Assembly: GCA_950097015.1 (NCBI GenBank)
Contig: CATNEN010000029.1
Location: forward strand, 3,305,501-3,369,500
From: Macrostomum hystrix
Lineage: Eukaryota > Platyhelminthes > Macrostomidae
Reading direction: 5' to 3'
Length of the DNA stretch: 64,000 nt
Notes under the pieces: generated by a model
Databases searched by the model: none
The model's input: only the letters and a program-made list of their open reading frames with translations
Told to the model about the DNA's origin: nothing
In this document: positions 36,301-45,461 of the stretch, in pieces
How positions within the stretch are numbered: the stretch's first letter is position 1
Layout of the letters: each line of letters starts with the position of its first letter
Position numbers and translations under genes: made by a program

Positions 36301-36539
36301 ATGACATCCACCCCATCCTCATTAACACCCACCTCATCCTCGATGGCACCCACTTAATTCTCCGTAGCACCTTTACAACAGCCTACCTAATTCTCATCGG
36401 CACCTACACTCGCCTTGCCTGTTCATAAAAGCAAATTTATTGTCAGTATATTATCGAGTTCTTTATTTGAATTGTTTATTTGAATTTTTAATTTCAGGTG
36501 CCCAGTGTGTTGGACTATCTGAAGACTTTACCCGAATAA
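33318..36539 (+). CDS. HINT3: Histidine triad nucleotide-binding protein, HINT3-like
   Basis: HIT-superfamily hydrolase; HINT3 enzymes cleave adenylated substrates such as aminoacyl-AMP and AMP-lysine through a nucleotidyl-histidine intermediate. Exons 33,318-33,395, 35,674-35,858, 35,952-36,078 and 36,498-36,539 join in phase and give 143 residues. The N-terminus has the CVFC motif (zinc-ligand or structural pair), then IVFRDIRPAAKHHLLACP. The triad HFHIHL is at residues 101-106, with the central H103 as the catalytic nucleophile. The C-terminus (PNSYWFCTVPSVLDYLKTL) matches the HINT3 SYWF block, which separates it from HINT1/2. Human HINT3 is longer at the N-terminus. Intron 1 contains a SINE-B and a MULE-type MITE. 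AATAAATAAAT at about 36,675 is a good polyadenylation signal. Confidence 0.93.
33487..34290 (+). mobile_element. SINE-B copy interrupted by a MITE (HINT3 intron 1)
   Basis: The head GAGCAGTTAAC...GCGCCAAAGTCTCTGAGCTT and GGCAAGGCCACAT run to about 33,708 (ACACTGCCTGACAATGAG). After the inserted element the tail resumes with GTGCTTAGGAGTCAGCAAAA TGGGCAGAATTGCCTCC, as at 17,740 and in the reverse copy at 41,100. This defines an empty-site expectation for the insertion. Confidence 0.82.
33709..34181. mobile_element. MITE with 9-bp TSD, Mutator-like
   Basis: The 473-bp element has perfect terminal repeats GGTCCCAGGTCA/TGACCTGGGACC within longer inverted arms of about 110 bp built from repeated TCATTTCGGTGACA-like motifs. 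The target duplication CTGTATGAG is at 33,700-33,708 and 34,182-34,190. A 9-bp duplication with long inverted arms is typical of Mutator-like elements. There is no coding capacity. Confidence 0.88.
34995..35370. other. HINT3 intron-1 segment with a short direct duplication
   Basis: AGAAATACACTATGGAGAT (about 35,238) and AGAAATACACTACGGAGAT (about 35,321) are part of an 80-85 bp tandem duplication. A 124-codon frame crosses it but is not supported as a gene, since it lies within the intron. A palindrome GCTGCGCAGCTGCGCAG precedes it near 35,069-35,086. Confidence 0.5.
36118..36345. repeat. Degenerate minisatellite (HINT3 intron 3)
   Basis: Imperfect copies of CACCTCATCCTCCTTGACACC, about 20-24 bp each. 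It is related in sequence to the array just downstream of the gene at 36,775-37,258. Confidence 0.75.
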
Positions 36540-36774
36540 CCTGAATCAGCACTTCATCAATGTGTATTGATTGACCTTATCAGATGTACATTTGTAACAC
36601 CACCCATAAGTAGTAATTTAGAATTCGTATTTTTCTTTCTAATTGAAGTTACTGTTGCGATGAAATTGTGAAAATAAATAAATCTGAATGTAAATATTTT
36701 TTCTTGTTGGTGTGGTGATTAAAGCTGAAGTCTTTTATGCTTTTTATTATGTTCTATTAATTTGTTTTCTTTCG

Positions 36775-37258
36775 CCCACCCCATCCTTACTGACACCCAC
36801 CCCATCCTATCTGACACCCACCCCATCCTTACTGACACCCACCCCATCCTTACTGACACCCACCCCATCCTATCTGACACCCACCCCATCCTTACTGACA
36901 CCCACCCCATCCTATCTGACACCCACCCCATCCTTACTGACACCCACCCTCATCCTTACTGACACCCAGCCCATCCTATCTGACACCCACCCCATCCTTA
37001 CTGACGCCCACCCCATCCTATCTGACACCCACCCCATCCTTACTGACACCCACCCTATCCTATCTGACACCCACCCCACCCTTACTGACACCCACCCCAT
37101 CCTATCTGACACCCACCCCATCCTTACTGACACCCACCCCATCCTATCTGACACCCACCCCATCCTTACTGACACCCACCCCATCCTATCTGACACCCAC
37201 CCCATCCTTACTGACACCCACCCCATCCTTACTGACACCCACCCCATCCTTACTAAAA
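36775..37258. repeat. 21-bp minisatellite 3' of HINT3
   Basis: Unit CACCCACCCCATCCTTACTGA, with an alternating TATCTGA variant, about 23 copies. It begins about 100 bp past the HINT3 polyadenylation signal. Several long frames through it are artefacts. Confidence 0.96.
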
Positions 37259-37480
37259 CCAACTCTCTGTTTTCAGTTCTGGCCAATCAAAATAAAGTCA
37301 ATTCTAAAAAGCCACCCAGAAACAAAATGTCTGGCGACTTCGAAATTTGCGAATTTACCTGGTCCCTGGACCCTTTCTTTTTTCGTCCACTGTCCTGACA
37401 GCTGCTACAGACAGTGAGGTGGAGAAGTGCTCAGAGGCGCCCCAGTCTGCGCAGTAGGGCGAAGACTTGCTCAGGATGTT

Positions 37481-37816
37481 TCAGGACCTCGTCCCAGTTG
37501 GCATAGCGAAGCGGATACCGTCGCCGCGCGGGCACTCGAAAAGACTGTGGTATTTTGTTTCGAGCTTGCCACAGTCGCGTTCGAGCGAGTCGTCAGTGAG
37601 GCGGAGACGATGGCGCAGGGACTGGTGCGCCAGCACGGCCCCAGCACCTTTGAGGTCTAGGGCGGCTCTCGCATTTCGAAGGGCAGCCTTAGCAGCTTGG
37701 AATGAGATAGGCTTGTCATGCCGATGTTCCAGGCGTGCGTGGTCTGCGGCCCAGCAGCCTGCGTCGTAGTAACGTCGCCAATTGCGACGGCGACGATGAA
37801 GGCCCGACGAAACCAA
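37481..37816 (-). pseudogene. Possible 3' end of a non-LTR reverse transcriptase
   Basis: The minus-strand 111-codon frame ends with LAHQSLRHRLRLTDDSLERD and a CX20HX5C-like stretch (CGKLETKYHSLFEC). This resembles the cysteine/histidine C-terminal region of many non-LTR retrotransposon polymerases. No reverse-transcriptase core motif is present, so this is a weak call. Confidence 0.3.
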
Positions 37817-37869
37817 CGCCTCCCAGTGGCAGCTTCGACGCCGACTTTGATCAGGGCCCGCCGACAGCC

Positions 37870-38336
37870 TGACGATCTCGTCAGCGTGCTAGTTTGAATA
37901 AAAACTGAGGTCGCATTGTTACGGTTCTTAATCGAATTAACTTGTTCGGTTAATTTCTTCGCAGCTAGTTTAAATAGATTCCGAAAATAAATATTTGCTT
38001 TTTGCATTTTTAGGACCAATTACCTCTTTCCGTTTACACCTAACCAATCTACCCACCCAGTGAAGCTCATTGTGATTTGCTGCTAGCATATTTATATTAA
38101 GCTACTATTGCATTAGCCTCTCTTGAAAATCTTGATACATTTATGTTTCAATTTGCGTTTCTTGAATATAAAGTCAAGGTGTGCATTATTTTTTCTTTGT
38201 TAAAGATAAGTAAGCCTTTTATTAATTTTTACGCTAAACTCACGATAGTCCTAAAATAAATGTTTGCAGCTGCCATTAATAAGAAGCATCGCTGCTTTGA
38301 TCTCCTTGACATTCTTTTCTCTAGCGATTCGCTGTT
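37870..38336. other. Spacer upstream of the TMEM170 region
   Basis: AT-rich, no supported feature. A candidate 3' splice site (GCTGTTTCAG) ends at 38,340, immediately before ATACGATGGAAGCAGC. Confidence 0.5.
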
Positions 38337-39090
38337 TCAGATACGATGGAAGCAGCTGAAGATACGGTTATTAGGGACACTGGAAGCAGCAAAATATACA
38401 GTTGTTAGGGACAATAGAAGCAGCTGAAGATACAGTTGTTAGGGACAATAGAAGCAGCTGAAGATATGGTTGTTAGGGACAATAGAAGCAGCTGAAGATA
38501 TGGTTGTTAGGGACACTGGAAGCAGCTGAAAATACGGTTGTTAGGGACAATAGAAGCAGCTGAAGATACGGTTGTTAGGGACAATAGAAGCAGCTGAAGA
38601 TACGGTTGTTAGGGACAATAGTAGCAGCTGAAGATACGGTCGTTAGGGACAATAGAAGCAGCTGAAGATACGGTTGTTAGGGACAATAGTAGCAGCTGAA
38701 GATACGGTTGTTAGGGACAATAGAAGCAGCTGAAGATACGGTTGTTAGGACAATAGAAGCAGCTGAAAATACGGTTGTTAGGGACAATAGAAGCAGCTGA
38801 AGATACGGTTGTTAGGGACAATAGAAGCAGCTGAAGATACGGTTGTTAGGGACAATAGTAGCAGCTGAAGATACGGTTGTTAGGGACAATAGAAGCAGCT
38901 GAAGATACGGTTGTTAGGGACAATAGTAGCAGCTGAAGATACGGTTGTTAGGGACAATAGAAGCAGCTGAAGATACGGTTGTTAGGGACAATAGAAGCAG
39001 CTGAAGATACGGTTGTTAGGGACAATAGAAGCAGCTGAAGATACGGTTGTTAGGGACAATAGAAGCAGCTGAAGATACGGTTGTTAGGGT
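38337..39090. repeat. 34-bp minisatellite, about 21 copies
   Basis: Unit AGGGACAATAGAAGCAGCTG followed by AAGATACGGTTGTT. Only the first unit has ATGGAAGCAGCTGAAG; later units have ATAGAAGCAGCTG. It lies just upstream of the TMEM170 exon, probably in its first intron or 5' region. Confidence 0.96.
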
Positions 39091-39224
39091 CTATGAAAAA
39101 ATGATATGGTTGCTAGAGACTGTTCTGACAAGCGATTCGGTTACTCAAAGGGATTTCTAAGTTGCCCAGCAAATTCCAAATTTCGTTTGCTAAGTAAGCC
39201 AAAGAATGTCTAATTCATTTCTAG

Positions 39225-39632
39225 GCCTTTAATAGCTCCTCCTTGGAGAACGCAGCCGCGCCGTCAGAAGATCCAACTAGCGACATTAGCATCGGCGGCG
39301 GTACAGGCGCCAGCTACGCCAGCATCTGGTGGTCTGTGTTCCTCTGGACCGGCCTTCTATCGCTTGGTCTGCATCTCATCGGTTTGGCCATCGCCGCCGT
39401 TCGACTGCGCGGCCATCCAGTTGGTCGTCTTTCCCCAATTTTATTCAGCGGCGGCCTGCTCTACAGCCTGCCCGGACACGCTGTCAGCAGCCTCTGCGTT
39501 GCCTTCGTGTACTATTCGGCCAGCCTGCTCGGGCATAGCTTCTTTACTTATCACCACGCTGCTGGCTGGGGCGTTCTGCTCAATCTAGTCTCAGCCGTGC
39601 TACCTTTCTCCGGTCTCACCTCTGTGCTGTGA
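39225..39632 (+). CDS. TMEM170 family membrane protein (terminal exon, 5' exon unplaced)
   Basis: An exon of 408 nt follows the 3' splice site CATTTCTAG and ends in TGA at 39,630. Its 135 residues start AFNSSSLEN and contain three hydrophobic segments: IWWSVFLWTGLLSLGLHLIG, LSPILFSGGLLYSLPG continuing to VAFVYYSA, and GWGVLLNLVSAVLPFSG. The IWWSVFLW/RLRGHPVGR pattern matches TMEM170A/B (WYGVFLW, RHHKYGR), which in animals act in ER and nuclear-envelope shaping. No ATG occurs in this exon upstream of the conserved part, so the start codon is on an upstream exon. A candidate start is ATG at 38,346, but its donor is poor. TELO2 begins 278 nt after the stop. Confidence 0.8.
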   Translation, partial: AFNSSSLENAAAPSEDPTSDISIGGGTGASYASIWWSVFLWTGLLSLGLHLIGLAIAAVRLRGHPVGRLSPILFSGGLLYSLPGHAVSSLCVAFVYYSASLLGHSFFTYHHAAGWGVLLNLVSAVLPFSGLTSVL

Positions 39633-39699
39633 TACCTGGGTTCGAGCTTCGAAGAAATCTTCATTCGAGATAGCTTCCCCGTTCTCCCCCTAGCCAACC

Positions 39700-39882
39700 A
39701 CCCCCTCCGCCTCGCCACCAACACCATCTTACAACTTGCCGAACTCACACTCCATTATCCGCCTCGTCAACCACCCCTATCTCCGCCTCGACAACCACCC
39801 CTATCTCCGCCTCGACAACCACCCCATCCACCGCCTCGACAACCACCCCATCCACCGCCTCGCCACCAACCCCATCCGTCGT
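39700..39882. repeat. 24-bp minisatellite between TMEM170 and TELO2
   Basis: Unit CACCCCTATCTCCGCCTCGA followed by CAAC, about 6-7 copies, pyrimidine-rich on the plus strand. It occupies most of the intercistronic gap. The left edge has CTCCCCCTAGCCAACCACCC, which resembles the array in TELO2 intron 1. Confidence 0.88.
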
Positions 39883-39910
39883 CTCGCCGCTCGCCGATTC
39901 CAATCGCCCT

Positions 39911-42900
39911 ATGGATCCGTTGTGTCGCCGAGTCCTCAACTGCTCAGGCAGTCCGCTAGCCGAGCTCGATTTGTTGCTAGCCGATCCCGACACCCGGCCG
40001 GTGCTACTCGGACACGCCGGCGGCGCTCTGCTTCAAGCGGCCGTTGACTCGCTCGCCAATCCAGACTCCGCCGGCCGCCTGTCTTGCCTAACCGACGTGG
40101 CGGAACGCCTAGTCGACTCGCTGCCTCCGGCCGTGTCATTGGCCGCGTTGCTCTCCCGTTGGCGCGCATGTCAGCACGGCCGACCGCTGGCCGCTGTCGT
40201 CCGCCTGACGATCCGATTCCTAACTGGCGACCGTCCAGCCGGCTTCCTGCTGTCCGGTGGCGCGGATGCGGCCGAGGACGATGCCGTGTCGCGCTGGCTG
40301 ACCAACCTTCCGACAGTTGCGGCCAACCGACTGGCCTCTGAACTGCCAGCTGTTGAAATGCCTGACCTGCTGACTCGCTCGACTCTGGGCCGCCTGCTGT
40401 CCGGCCGCCTAGTCGACTGCCTTGCCAAGGGTGCCGACCCGAACCGCTGCGCCCGCCTGGCCGGCCTGCTCTGCTTGGACGGCCAGTCCGCCAGCTTCTG
40501 GACGTCGGTAGCCGACTATTCCACTGTCGGTCGTACGCCGGTGCGGCTGCCCGATGGCGCCGTAGCTCGCCTGCTGAATGTGGCGCAGCCGGCTCACCTG
40601 GAAAGCCTTCTGGTTTGGCCGCTAGCCAATTGTTCCAACTTTGCCGCACTGCGCAATTACTTAGGTCGCAATCTGGTTGCTAAGGACGCAGCAGCATCGG
40701 CGCGTTTGCTGCTAAGCGACAAATTGCTGTTTGTGCGAAAGTTTAATAACAGCCTTGCAGCTAGAAATATTGCCAGGTGATTTTACAGCTCGTTTTGTCG
40801 ACAGCTCAAAGAAATCCACAGTTCCATATATGGATCCTCTAATTCTGCTCGAGCTTAAAAAATAATTTTCTCTAACATACGATCGTATTACGCCACAGAT
40901 ACTCGAATAAAAATGAAAATAATTGCAGAAGGGCTGTGGGCAATGACACATCATTTGGTGACACTAGACCCATCCTCCCCCTAGCCAACTACCCATCCTC
41001 CCCCTAGCCAACTACCCATCCTCCCCCTAGCCAACTACCCATCCTCCCCCTAGCCAACTACCCATCCTCCCCTAGCCAACTACCCTTGGTTGGTAGTCAG
41101 CGTCAGCTGTCAGCGAGGAGTCAATTCTGCCTATTTCGCTGACTCCTGAGCACTCACGCACACAGATACGCAGGCATACGCTCACATCTCATCGTCAGGC
41201 AGTGTACACTATCACTGTGCCTTGGAAGTTGGTCCTCAATGGCTTAAATGGTACGACAAGCCCCCAAGCCTTCTGTCCGCGGCTGCGCTCTAAATAAATG
41301 TGGCCTCGCCGCGGAATCGAGCTCAGGGACCTTGGTGCGAGAGGCAAACACGTTAACCGCTCTGCCACTCACATTCTGCCAGAGATCCTAGAAGCGAACC
41401 CGTTAACCGCTCTGCCACTCACATTCTGCCAGAGATCCTAGAAGCAAACCCGTTAACCGCTCTGCCACTCACATTCTGCCAGAGATCCTAGAAGCAAACA
41501 CGTTAACCGCTCTGCCACTCACATTCTGCCAGAGATCCTAGAAGCAAACCCGTTAACCGCTCTGCCACTCACATTCTGCCAGAGATCCTAGAAGCAAACC
41601 AGTTAACCGCTCTGCCACTCACATTCTGCCAGAGATCCTAGAAGCAAACCAGTTAACCGCTCTGCCACTCACATTCTGCCATCTGCCAGAGATCCTAGAA
41701 GCAAACCAGTTAACCGCTCTGCCACTCACATTCTGCCAGAGATCCTAGAAGCAAACACGTTAACCGCTCTGCCACTCACATTCTGCCAGAGATCCTAGAA
41801 GCAAACACGTTAACCGCTCTGCCACTCACATTCTGCCAGAGATCCTAGAAGCAAACACGTTAACCGCTCTGCCACTCACATTCTGCCAGAGATCCTAGAT
41901 TTCGTTTAATTCAAGTTTTAAAACGTCCTTTGAAAATGCACTCATTATCTTAAGAATCCCCAATTTTTGTAAACAAATTCCCAATTGTGTGCACGAATCC
42001 TCACTTTTCATACACGAAGTTCCACTTTTCAAACACAAATATCCATTTCTCATACAAGAATTCCGACTTTTCATCCAGGAATCCCCACTTTTCATGCACG
42101 AATCCATACTTTTCGCTGTAAAATCCCCATTACAGATATCTACACTGGGCGGACTGGGCACTCTTCAGCCGGACGCTTCTAGAAGCCGGCCGGGTCTGGT
42201 CCCAACCGGCGGTAGTCAGATCCAACGGCATTGAACAGCACCGGCACATCACCTGGTTCTTGGTTGTGGGGGCTCGCCTATTGGCCTCCGATGACACTGA
42301 ACAATCTAAGTCTGTGCGCAACCAATTAGTCACAATTCTTGTGCCGGGCATCGCTGCTCACTTTGAGCACAATGTGGACGCATTTCGCGACATTGGCACA
42401 GCAACCGGGGAGGTGGTCACCGATCTTTTGAGAGTCGGCGACGATTCTACGAACCAGGATGATCGAAGGCTGAAGTTTGATCTGCCCAGCTGTCCAGATT
42501 CGGATCTGATCTGGCGACTGGCCTATGCTTCTTTAGACTTTGCCGAAGATGATGTTTCGTTGCTAGGGACGCCAGTTAATGCAAACTATCCGTTGTCAAG
42601 GGCGCCAAAAGATTCGCAGAATCCTTCGCTAGAATTGGAAGGCGAGAAGAAAATGTCAGATTTAGCGCCAGTTGAACCGCTGGACTCCGACGATGACGAA
42701 GATGATGAAGATTTGCGCCCAATCACGGCTTCCCTAGCAACGGACGGTCCTGCGCCGGACCCTAATCGGCCCCGCTATATTCGTCAGCTATTGGAGGGTC
42801 TGCGATCTACAGCGCCAGAGGAGCGGGACAAACTGCTCGCCAGTCTGGGCGCGGCGCGCCAGCTCATCGCCGAGCACCCGGGCGCCGTACGCGAGCTCAG

Positions 42901-43812
42901 CCTCGACTTGGCCAATGCGCTGCTCAATCTCAACGCCGACAGTGACGACGCTGTTGAACGCTTCGCCGAGAAACGAATGGCCGCTTTAACTGAACTTGTG
43001 TGCACCGATCCGGGCTCGGTAGCAACCTATCTGGCCAATCAGGTGTTCCTGCCAGAGTACTGCACCAGTCAGCGGTTGGACGCCTTGTTTGCGCTGCAGA
43101 CGGCGGCTCTGGCGCTCAGTAAATCCAAGCCGCCAATCGTTGCCGACAATGCGGAGGCTCCGCGCCAGACCGTCGGTCGGGTGACGCGGCGCTGGGGCCG
43201 GCGAGTACAGCCGGAGTCAGCCGCCTCGGCGAATGCCTTCAGCCGGCACGCCGGCGCTTTCTTCTTTGGCCTGGCGCGTGGCGTCGACACCCAGGCCAAG
43301 CATCTAGACTTGGCCGGGTCGGACTTTGCAGTTCTGTGCCGGCTGCTTTACACTCTCGGCGTTGTGTACTTCTGCTCAGAGAACGCACCTGGCCAGGTGA
43401 ATCTCAGATCCTATTGCATTTTGAGTGCATAGATGTAGATAAATGTAGATGTAGATAAATAGATATAGATGTAGATTGGTAGATAAGAGTGCAACATTTC
43501 TCCCCTGGACAGTCTCGCATGCTGGCCACGCTAGCCGAGCTGCTGCCTTCAATTTCGCGACACCCGGAAGCGCCGGTGCGTCGCGGCGCTCTGTTCTGCT
43601 ACGCCTGTCTAGGCTTGGCCACGCCGGTTACCATGACAACAGAGCTAGCCGCAATCACAACATCCGTTGGTAGAGACTTATTCGATTCCATTGATAATGA
43701 GCCGGATGCGGAGTGCCGGGAATTGGCAGCCAGTGCTGGCCGCCTGTTGGCCGGCCGACTGTCCGAGGCCTGGCGACTGGCGCTGTCTCCGGCTGAGGAT
43801 GATTATTCATAA
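39911..43812 (+). CDS. TELO2: TELO2 (Tel2), TTT complex subunit
   Basis: Helical-repeat scaffold of the TTT (TELO2-TTI1-TTI2) complex that, with HSP90 and R2TP, matures PIKK kinases such as mTOR, ATM and ATR. Exons 39,911-40,776, 42,136-43,396 and 43,513-43,812 join in phase and give 808 residues (human 837). The Tel2 signature block begins near residue 498 (NRPRYIRQLLEGL) and continues through LDLANALLNLN, ERFAEKRMAALTELV and ATYLANQVFLPEYCTSQRLD. The CK2-type motif DSDDD (residues 472-476) in an acidic run matches the segment through which TELO2 binds PIH1D1 of R2TP. The start codon is the first ATG after the minisatellite. Intron 1 holds two tandem arrays and a SINE-B. Confidence 0.92.
40971..41092. 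repeat. 24-bp minisatellite (TELO2 intron 1)
   Basis: Unit CCCATCCTCCCCCTAGCCAA followed by CTAC, five copies, abutting the tail end of a SINE-B. Confidence 0.9.
41092..41377 (-). mobile_element. SINE-B, near full length (TELO2 intron 1)
   Basis: On the reverse strand it begins GTGAGTGGCAGAGCGGTTAA, with B-box region CCTGAGCTCGATTCCGCGGC, then GAGGCCACATTTATTTAGAG. It continues with GTGTACACTGCCTGACGATG and ends in CAGAATTGACTCCTCGCTGA. At about 285 bp it is the best reference copy of the family in the window. Confidence 0.9.
41378..41900. repeat. 50-bp satellite derived from a SINE-B head
   Basis: About ten copies of GTTAACCGCTCTGCCACTCA followed by CATTCTGCCAGAGATCCTAGAAGCAAACAC. The first 24 nt of each unit are the inverted A-box end of SINE-B (41,352-41,377), and the rest is its flank. 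The array therefore arose by tandem duplication across the SINE boundary. Confidence 0.93.
41985..42125. repeat. Degenerate 21-bp repeats before TELO2 exon 2
   Basis: Six diverged copies of CACTTTTCATACACGAATCC, ending about 10 bp before the 3' splice site of TELO2 exon 2. Confidence 0.75.
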
Positions 43813-44499
43813 CTTTCTTTTTTCTAATGCATCGTATTTTATTGCTTATTTTCTTTTCGTTTCTACTTACAGTAGGTTGCGAAAAGAAATAGTCTAAATA
43901 AAAATGTATAATGTAAAATTACACCCAACACGAGTGTTTATTCGTTTTCTATGCTAGTTTAGCTTATAGAATCTTAGCAGTTTTAGTTACTTTGATTATT
44001 ATATGTTGAAATATAACTATATGTATTATTAAAATTAAAATTTGGTATTTTTCTCTCCAATTTTCTGCCCTTCATTCTAGTCCTGATAGTGTGCCTCATA
44101 CGCTTAATATGTCAACTTGTTAGGTAAAAATGCATTTCTCATCGCTCTCAAGTCTCTATGGTTATATTCGAGTGGTCGCTTTATTGTTGCCCGAATTTTT
44201 TAAATCTAACTATACGGTAAATATGTCAAACAAAAATTTAATTCAACCAATTATAGTTCATTGCTTTAATTGCTTGCTTCCTTGGTCATAGCAATAGCTT
44301 GATTAGTGTCTGCAAAACGGTGGGTTAGCCGCAGCTATTGCATGGCGCATCTTAATGCTGCGTACAGTCAATTGTACTGGGGGACACCACATACAGATGA
44401 GATTCTGTATTGCGAACCTGAATATTACAAATTTTTCACTTTTTTGTTTTCTGCTTTTTTCCAGCCTGTGCAGCGACAGTCCGCTATGCGTCATGACCA
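43813..44499. other. Spacer between TELO2 and ENTPD
   Basis: AT-rich. AGTCTAAATAAAAATGTATA at about 43,891-43,910 provides an AATAAA signal for TELO2, some 85 nt past the stop. No other feature is seen. Confidence 0.6.
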
Positions 44500-45416
44500 A
44501 TGAATAAAGCTGGCGAACCGAAAGCCATGCGCTCCGCCATGTACACTATCGGTCTAACACCACGCCTGCACTCAATGCGGGGCAGGCGTTTGCTATGCTA
44601 CGCTTCTGCTATCGTACTGGTTGCTATGCTGTTGCTATGCGTCTACAGTCTGAGTAATAGCGGCTTAACGCATCCGCTTAACGACTTGTATCCAGGCGAG
44701 CCCCGCTACGGCATCATATTGGACGCCGGCAGCACCGGGTCCCGGGTGCACGTCTTTGAATTCCGCTACAAGCGGGGCCGCAAGCAGCCTTATGTGCTCA
44801 TTAACGAGCTTTTCCAGCAGGTCAATTAAATATTTTTCCCTTAGTTTCAAAGCTCGTCAACTTGCATTTAATATTCCCCAATTGGGCCAGATGTGCAGCC
44901 GACAGCACAGCCGCAGCTATTGCGCGGTGCTTCTGAAGTCTGCGTACGGCTGTTCAGTCCATGGACTGGGGGAACGCCACACCCACCCTCAAGTTACCCC
45001 AGCTGATGCTCGGACCCTTTTAACAGCTCGAGCAATGCAGAGTTAAGCGTCCTGCTAAAGGACACAATTGTTCCAGTGGAGTCGGGAATCGAACCCCGAC
45101 CTTCATGTCATGAGTCTGACGCATCTAACAACAAGGCTACAACCTCTGTCGCATTTGAATAAAAGCGTTACGTTTTTATTTCGTTTCTTTTACAATCAGG
45201 TGCGGCCGGGCCTGTCAGCATTCGCTAGAGATCCACGCCGTGCGGCCAGCAGCCTCGCCGAACTCATCGAGGCCTGCAAGAAGCGAGTTCCGGCGCACTA
45301 TTGGGCTAGCACACCCCTGGCGCTCAAGGCTACGGCCGGTTTGAGACTGCTCAAGCCCGAGACTTCTGCCAGAATTCTGTCCGAGGTAACAGCTGTCTGT
45401 CTGGCTGTCTGTCTGG

Positions 45417-45461
<45 letters not shown>

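Noticed and set aside
36712-37398. 228-codon threonine/proline-rich frame
   Set aside because: Lies in the 21-bp minisatellite beyond the HINT3 polyadenylation signal.
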